NCBI GenBank assembly: GCA_944322375.1
Contig: CALUOX010000015.1
Location: 1-39,003, forward strand
Origin: an uncultured Alistipes sp.
Lineage (GTDB): Bacteria; Bacteroidota; Bacteroidia; Bacteroidales; Rikenellaceae
Length of the DNA stretch: 39,003 bases
Direction of reading: 5' to 3'
The notes below the pieces were generated by a model. That model did not search any database. It saw nothing but the letters and a program-made list of their open reading frames with translations, and had not been told where the DNA came from. Position 1 is the first letter of the stretch, and each line of letters opens with the position of its first letter. The position numbers and the translations under genes are program-made. Below are positions 34,327 to 39,003 of the stretch, one piece after another.

Positions 34327-34814
34327 TCTCCGAGAACGTTTAACAAATCCTCCGTCGTTACGCCAAAGGTATCCAAAAAATCCGACAAAGAGATCCGTCG
34401 GACAACTTTTTTCTTCTGTCGTCCCGCGACGACACTGACGGACAAGGCAACGCGCATGCGTTGAATCTCACCCCGTTCCATCTTTCTGCAAACCCCATAG
34501 AGGGCAGCTCTGTCGGGCACCTGCATGCGACAGCGCAACCGCACATCGCCGCTCCAGTCGGGAGCGATCGTTACCGGACGATGCAGCCGGATGCGCAACA
34601 CTTCGCCCCGATCGTAAAACAACACCCCTTCAATCGACTCGATATGCAACTCCCGATCTGCGGCATTGCTCACGCGGGCCGTCACATCGACCCCCGCCAA
34701 ACCGTGCGTGACCACCGACAGCTCCTCGATCTGCACCTCCCGCACAAGCGGGCGGGCGCAGCCGAACAACGATGCAAGGAGCGTCGTACAGAGCAGAAGC
34801 CGAAATCGTCCCAT
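34323..34814 (-). CDS. LEA14-like lipoprotein
   Basis: A 163-residue lipoprotein with lipobox LFGC (C19). The mature part resembles the LEA type 2/water-stress fold: a beta-sandwich with strands such as VVTHGLAGVDVTARVSNAADRELHIESIEGVLFY. Such proteins are found in bacterial envelopes with no firm function. It starts 6 nt after menG and its stop overlaps the SPOR gene start. Confidence 0.75.
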   Translation of the reverse strand: MGRFRLLLCTTLLASLFGCARPLVREVQIEELSVVTHGLAGVDVTARVSNAADRELHIESIEGVLFYDRGEVLRIRLHRPVTIAPDWSGDVRLRCRMQVPDRAALYGVCRKMERGEIQRMRVALSVSVVAGRQKKKVVRRISLSDFLDTFGVTTEDLLNVLGE

Positions 34815-34820
34815 TCCTTT

Positions 34821-35546
34821 TTACTTTTCGGCCGTGTAGATTTGCGCGATTCCGAAGCTCTGGCTGCGGGCCCGGCCGTTGCGGAACCCTGCCGCATCGA
34901 GGTGCTTCAGAAACGCTTCGGGTTGCGGGAATTCATCCACCGAACGGGGCAGATAATCGTACGCCTGCCGGTCGTGCGACATCCAGCCGCCGATGCGCGG
35001 CAGCACATGATGGGAATACCACCGGTACAACCGGTTGAAAAGCGGCACGACAGGCGTCGAGAACTCCAGAATGACAATATGGCCTCCGGGACGAAGCACC
35101 CGGGCCAGTTCCCGCAGTCCGCGGTCGAGATCCTGAAAGTTGCGGACGCCGAAAGCGACCGTCACGACATCGACCGAAGCCGGGGCCGCAACGGCCGTCT
35201 CGGCATCTCCCGGCTCAAGCGTGATACGGTCCTCGAGCCCCCGGGCCCGAATCTTCTTCCGCGCGATATCGAGCATCTGCTCCGAGAGATCGACCCCCTT
35301 GACATGCACGCCGGGAATCCGGCGGGCCAGCATCAGCGCCAGATCCCCCGTTCCGGTCGCCATGTCCAGCACACGGTGCGGATGCATGCGCCGCACCAGC
35401 CGCACGACGCGCCGCCGCCAAAGACGGTCGATGTTGAGCGACAACGTATGGTTCAATCTGTCGTAGGTCGGAGCGATACGATCGAACATGGTCCTCACCT
35501 CCTCCTTTTTACTCTGTTCCGTATTGTATGGTTTCATGACTCTCAT
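34821..35546 (-). CDS. menG: Demethylmenaquinone methyltransferase
   Basis: A 241-residue SAM-dependent enzyme (UbiE/MenG family) for the last step of menaquinone synthesis. Motif I is VLDMATGTGDLAL (about 60-72). The family signature segments are EPGDAETAV, VTVAFGVRNFQDLDRGLREL and VLRPGGHIVILEFSTP. The Met at 35546 overlaps the permease stop (TGATG); MKPYNTEQ at 35537 is an alternative start. Other men genes are not in the window; its neighbours are envelope genes. Confidence 0.94.
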   Translation of the reverse strand: MRVMKPYNTEQSKKEEVRTMFDRIAPTYDRLNHTLSLNIDRLWRRRVVRLVRRMHPHRVLDMATGTGDLALMLARRIPGVHVKGVDLSEQMLDIARKKIRARGLEDRITLEPGDAETAVAAPASVDVVTVAFGVRNFQDLDRGLRELARVLRPGGHIVILEFSTPVVPLFNRLYRWYSHHVLPRIGGWMSHDRQAYDYLPRSVDEFPQPEAFLKHLDAAGFRNGRARSQSFGIAQIYTAEK

Positions 35547-36820
35547 CAAATGCTTTTAATCGCTTCGTCGGGCCGGATGCGGGCGATGAGTGCCGCCGGG
35601 ACAAGCAGCAGAAGAAGGATGACCAGCGCCGCAACGACGTTGACCGCCACCCACCATCCGGCATGGACCGCAACGGGAACCTCCGAAAGCAGATACCCAG
35701 AAGGATCGAGTTTCACAAGGTGAAACCGGGCCTGCACCCCGCACAACACCCCTGCGACGACATTGCCCCAGATCAAACCCCGTCCCACGATAAACGCTGC
35801 GCGATACAGGAAGATCCGCCGGATCCGCCGGTTCTCCATCCCCATCGTCTTGAGCAGCCCGATCATGCGCGTGCGTTCCATGACAAGGATCAACAGGGCC
35901 GAAGCCATATTGAAGAAGGCTACCGCCACCATGACGACGATAAGCACCGCCGCATTGACGTCGTGTGCCTTCAACCAGTCGAAAACGGCCGGATAACGCT
36001 CGGCGACACTTACCGCCGCCACGCCGTCGGTCTCGGACAGCTCCGACGTCCACATCGCATCATTGATTCTCTCCGCCGTGCGGTCCGCTTCGGAAAGGTT
36101 CTCCGTTGTCAAGGCGAGGTCGTATCCCGATATTTCGTCGTCATCCCAGCCCGACAGTCGTTGCACGTTGCGCAGATCGGTAAAGGCCGTCCGTTCAAGC
36201 TCCTCCATTCCCGTCGAATAGACGCCCGTGATCTTGAAACGATCGCGCCGGGGGGCACGGTCGGTCCCCACGAAGAGCATCTCGACCCTGTCGCCGGCAT
36301 GCAGTTTCAGCTGTCGGGCCGTGCGCTGCGAGATCAGCAGCTCCTTGGTGCGCACCGAATCACCGACCCGCGGCAGCCGGCCCTCGACCATACGCGCCGC
36401 AAAGAACGACCAGTCGTAACGGCCGTCCACCCCCTTCAGCAACACGCCGTCCATCTCTTCGTCGGTACGCATGATGCCGCTCTTGACGGCATAGGGGGTC
36501 ACGGCTCTTACGCCGTCGATCCCGGACAAGAGGCGCTCGAACCGCTCCGTAGCCTTAATCGGCTGTGATTCGGAGGCGTAGATTCCGGCGCCGTCCAACA
36601 CCTCCACCGGAGCCATGAAACCGACCATCCGGGCCGTGATCTCCCGTTTGAATCCGAAAACGACGGCCAGGGCGACCAGCATGACGGCAACCGATACGGC
36701 AACCGATACGACGGCGATGCGCGACATGACTCCCGGACGGTTCCCGGGTGCCGGTCGTGCCATGCGGCGGGCTATGAAGAATTCGAGATTCAATCCGCTC
36801 AATCTTCGGTTAAATTTCAT
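35546..36820 (-). CDS. LolC/E-like ABC transporter permease
   Basis: A 424-residue FtsX/LolE-type permease for lipoprotein release from the inner membrane. There are four transmembrane segments: one at the N-terminus (VSVAVSVAVMLVALAVVFGF, after the typical FIARRMARPAP lead) and three in the C-terminal half, with a large periplasmic domain between (about 65-265). The last loops hold the family's LLKTMGMENRRIRRIF and the terminal IRPDEAIKSI. The ATPase partner is not adjacent. It heads the four-gene operon. I start at ATG 36820. Confidence 0.92.
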   Translation of the reverse strand: MKFNRRLSGLNLEFFIARRMARPAPGNRPGVMSRIAVVSVAVSVAVMLVALAVVFGFKREITARMVGFMAPVEVLDGAGIYASESQPIKATERFERLLSGIDGVRAVTPYAVKSGIMRTDEEMDGVLLKGVDGRYDWSFFAARMVEGRLPRVGDSVRTKELLISQRTARQLKLHAGDRVEMLFVGTDRAPRRDRFKITGVYSTGMEELERTAFTDLRNVQRLSGWDDDEISGYDLALTTENLSEADRTAERINDAMWTSELSETDGVAAVSVAERYPAVFDWLKAHDVNAAVLIVVMVAVAFFNMASALLILVMERTRMIGLLKTMGMENRRIRRIFLYRAAFIVGRGLIWGNVVAGVLCGVQARFHLVKLDPSGYLLSEVPVAVHAGWWVAVNVVAALVILLLLLVPAALIARIRPDEAIKSI

Positions 36821-36841
36821 GCAAAGTAACACAATTTTTCC

Positions 36842-36849
36842 TATTTTTG
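36842..36849 (+). promoter_or_regulatory. -7 element of SDR gene
   Basis: TATTTTTG matches TAnnTTTG and lies 20 nt before the SDR start codon. No TTTG -33 box is visible at standard spacing. Confidence 0.45.
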
Positions 36850-36868
36850 CAGCAATTCAACCGCGTTT

Positions 36869-37615
36869 ATGAAAAAACAGGCACTCATTACCGGCGCGAC
36901 ATCCGGCATCGGCAGAGCAACGGCGCTGCGGCTCGCCGCCGACGGGTGGGCCGTCACCGCTACCGGACGGCGCAGGGAGCGTCTCGACCTCCTGCGCCGG
37001 GAGATCGAGGCATCCGGAGGCGAATGCCGCACCCTGACGTTCGACGTGCGCGACGAAGAGGCTTGTCACGCCGCACTCGACCCCATTGAACGGATCGACC
37101 TGCTGGTGAACAATGCCGGTCTTGCGGCCGGATTCGAACATCTCGATCAGGGTTCGACGGCAGACTGGAACGCCATGATCGACACGAATATCAAGGGGTT
37201 GCTCTACGTCACGCAGATCATCGCCCGCAAGATGATCGCTGCCGGCGGCGGGCACATCGTCAACATCGGTTCGATCGCCGGCACGGAACCCTATGAGAAC
37301 GGGGCGGTCTATTGCGCCACCAAACACGCCGTACATGCACTCTCACAGGCCATGCGGGCCGATCTTCTGGCCGACGGGATCCGCGTCAGCGAAATCCGTC
37401 CCGGCATGGTCGAAACCGAATTCTCCATCGTGCGCTTTCACGGAGACCGCACGGCCGCGGACAATGTCTATCGGGGCGTGGAGCCCCTCACGGGAGACGA
37501 CATTGCCGAAGCAATCGCATGGATCACACAATTACCGGCCCGTATGAACGTTAATGAAATCGTACTGATGCCCTCGCAACAGGCTTGTCAGTACTATGTT
37601 CATCGCAAACGTTAA
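36869..37615 (+). CDS. Short-chain dehydrogenase/reductase
   Basis: A 248-residue NAD(P)-dependent oxidoreductase. The cofactor motif TGATSGIGRATAL is at residues 8-20, and NNAGLAAG follows. The catalytic Ser-Tyr-Lys set is in IGSIAGTEPYENGAVYCATKHAVHAL. The Arg-rich segment after the first strand (TGRRRERL) favours NADP. It resembles YdfG-like L-serine/L-allo-threonine dehydrogenases, though the substrate is not fixed by sequence. It may form a unit with the peptidase gene 15 nt downstream. Confidence 0.92.
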   Translation: MKKQALITGATSGIGRATALRLAADGWAVTATGRRRERLDLLRREIEASGGECRTLTFDVRDEEACHAALDPIERIDLLVNNAGLAAGFEHLDQGSTADWNAMIDTNIKGLLYVTQIIARKMIAAGGGHIVNIGSIAGTEPYENGAVYCATKHAVHALSQAMRADLLADGIRVSEIRPGMVETEFSIVRFHGDRTAADNVYRGVEPLTGDDIAEAIAWITQLPARMNVNEIVLMPSQQACQYYVHRKR

Positions 37616-37630
37616 ACAGTCAAAATTCTT

Positions 37631-38401
37631 ATGGTACAGTTGCTCATGCTTCAGGCCGGTTATTACGGCCCTTCGAACGGATTCTTCTACGGCATGTCGA
37701 GCGGAACAACCGGCGCCTGGTTTCTGATCATCCTCATCGGTATCGCCGGATGGATCGTGCAGGCACGCCTGCAGTCGGTCTTCTCGAAGTATTCGCAGGT
37801 TCCGTTTCCGGGCGGGCTGAGCGGCGCCGAAGTTGCCGAAAAGATGCTGCGCGAGAACGGAATCCACAACGTCAGGGTTACCCACGTGCAGGGACATCTG
37901 ACCGACCATTTCAATCCCCAGACGATGACCGTCAACCTGAGCGATTCGGTCTATCAGTCGCGCAGCGTCGCCGCAGCAGCCGTCGCCGCACACGAGTGCG
38001 GCCACGCCATCCAGCATGCACAGGGATACGCACCGCTTCAACTGCGGTCACAGCTCGTTCCGATCGTCAGCTTTTCCTCCCGCGCGGCTACGTTCGTGCT
38101 CATCTTCGGCATGATTCTGCTGGCCGCAACGAACAACGCACTGGTCTGCTGGATCGGAGTAGGTCTGATCGCCGTATCGGCCCTCTTCTCGATCGTCACG
38201 CTGCCCGTCGAATACAACGCATCGGCCCGCGCGCTGGCGTGGCTCGAATCGAGCGGCACGATGCGGGGCACGGAACTGACACAGGCCCGCGAGGCATTGA
38301 TGTGGGCCGCCCGCACCTATCTCGTAGCGGCGCTGAGCGCCATCGCCTCGGTACTTTATTACGCGATGCTGATTCTCGGACGCAGCAACAACCGTGACTG
38401 A
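37631..38401 (+). CDS. Membrane zinc metallopeptidase (YugP-like)
   Basis: A 256-residue integral membrane protein of the neutral zinc metallopeptidase family typified by YugP. There is one N-terminal helix (about 30-46), then a domain with the zinc motif HECGH in VAAHECGHAIQHAQGY. Several helices follow in the C-terminal half (about 150-195 and 228-248). Its substrate is unknown. Its stop overlaps the start of the next gene (TGATG). Confidence 0.92.
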   Translation: MVQLLMLQAGYYGPSNGFFYGMSSGTTGAWFLIILIGIAGWIVQARLQSVFSKYSQVPFPGGLSGAEVAEKMLRENGIHNVRVTHVQGHLTDHFNPQTMTVNLSDSVYQSRSVAAAAVAAHECGHAIQHAQGYAPLQLRSQLVPIVSFSSRAATFVLIFGMILLAATNNALVCWIGVGLIAVSALFSIVTLPVEYNASARALAWLESSGTMRGTELTQAREALMWAARTYLVAALSAIASVLYYAMLILGRSNNRD

Positions 38402-39003
38402 TGGCACCGAAAGACTATACCCGACGCAGCTGGCAGGCCGCAACAGCCCTGATTGCCATACTGACAGCCGTTGCCTTCATTCCGCCGCAGAAGATCTGCG
38501 GCGTTGCACTGCGGCGGGCCAATATTCTCTCGGATCTCATCACGTTCGACGACAAACCGACCGGTGACAACAACATTCTGTCCGCGCTGGACGATGAGTT
38601 CGCCAGCGACTTCAACCGCGTCGTGGACCGGCTCGAAGCAGGGGTGGAGCTGACCGCTCCGCAGTTGCCGGCCGCCACGGCCGAATCGACGGCTCCGGTC
38701 GCAGATACGATCGCTCCGTCTGACGATTCACTGCGCAACGTGCCGCAGATCACCTTCGAATGGTCGCCCGCGGAACCTTTTGCCGTCGATGCCCCGTCGG
38801 CCGATACCCTCCGACTGCCAGCTACGTTTACCCCCATCGAAAATTTCGATACGCTGCCCGACGGGGCGTTCCGCCGGTTCTGCCGGCGACTGGCCGGGCC
38901 GCAGGAAGAAAGGCCCGTGCGCATTGCCGTTCTGGGCGACTCGTTCATCGAGGGCGATATCCTGACGGCCGACCTGCGCGAACAGCTGCAACTGCGCTAC
39001 GGC
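38401..39003 (+). CDS. SGNH/GDSL-family hydrolase, 3'-truncated by window
   Basis: The first 201 codons of a gene that runs off the window. An N-terminal signal-anchor-like segment (about residues 14-28, AATALIAILTAVAFIPP) suggests a membrane-anchored or exported protein. A poorly conserved Pro/Thr/Ala-rich region follows. The last visible part (VRIAVLGDSFIEGDILTADL) is block I of SGNH hydrolases, with the nucleophile Ser in GDSF. The family often deacetylates or acetylates cell-wall glycans; that is inference. Start overlap with the peptidase gene indicates co-translation. Confidence 0.85.
   Translation, partial: MAPKDYTRRSWQAATALIAILTAVAFIPPQKICGVALRRANILSDLITFDDKPTGDNNILSALDDEFASDFNRVVDRLEAGVELTAPQLPAATAESTAPVADTIAPSDDSLRNVPQITFEWSPAEPFAVDAPSADTLRLPATFTPIENFDTLPDGAFRRFCRRLAGPQEERPVRIAVLGDSFIEGDILTADLREQLQLRYG

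Overview
The window looks like a chromosome segment of a gut Bacteroidales bacterium. The GC-rich coding, the menaquinone-type methyltransferase and the B12-dependent ribonucleotide reductase resemble Alistipes/Rikenellaceae, but the genus is inference. Bacteroidota-type promoter elements (TTTG about 19 nt before TAnnTTTG) recur, and most genes lack strong Shine-Dalgarno sites. No database search was possible; functions come from motifs and family knowledge.

Region 1 (about 77-12899) is an integrated mobilizable element of about 12.8 kb at the 3' end of tRNA-Ser(CGA). A 15-bp direct repeat (77-91 and 12885-12899) marks its ends. From the left it carries a PLD-family nuclease gene, a tyrosine integrase, an RteC-like protein, a DUF3853-type DNA-binding protein, an AAA_25-type ATPase broken by an in-frame TAG, a Toprim primase, an oriT-like region and a MobV relaxase. 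This is the plan of small Bacteroides mobilizable elements of the NBU type. Beyond a strong terminator comes AT-rich cargo on the minus strand: a single-chain restriction-methylation-specificity enzyme, a 63-aa protein and a ClpP/SppA-fold SDH-type protease, packed as one operon.

The junctions are informative. The tRNA's apparent original terminator (42-72) is stranded at the far end of the element. The element's right end supplies a replacement hairpin with a U-tract, built from the same TTTGGGTGT repeats that look like integrase arm sites. At the left end those repeats overlap the promoter of the nuclease-integrase operon.

Region 2 (13.2-25.2 kb) is ordinary chromosome. It holds a W/Y/G-rich lipoprotein, a FadL/OmpP1-like outer-membrane protein, an ECF sigma factor followed by a possible 45-aa gene, a CDF metal transporter, proS, a sulfatase, ridA and a META-domain lipoprotein. 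Between proS and the sulfatase is a well-formed cobalamin riboswitch on the minus strand with no recognisable gene behind it. A 95-99-bp tandem repeat lies beside ridA.

Region 3 (25.4-39.0 kb) holds nrdJ, an OmpA-family protein, a purine-rich decayed tandem repeat, recF with a DUF721 gene, a TPR protein with ribH, and a small Cys-rich lipoprotein. A four-gene minus-strand operon follows (LolE-like permease, menG, an LEA14-like lipoprotein, a SPOR-like protein). The window ends with an SDR oxidoreductase, a membrane zinc peptidase and a truncated SGNH-hydrolase gene.
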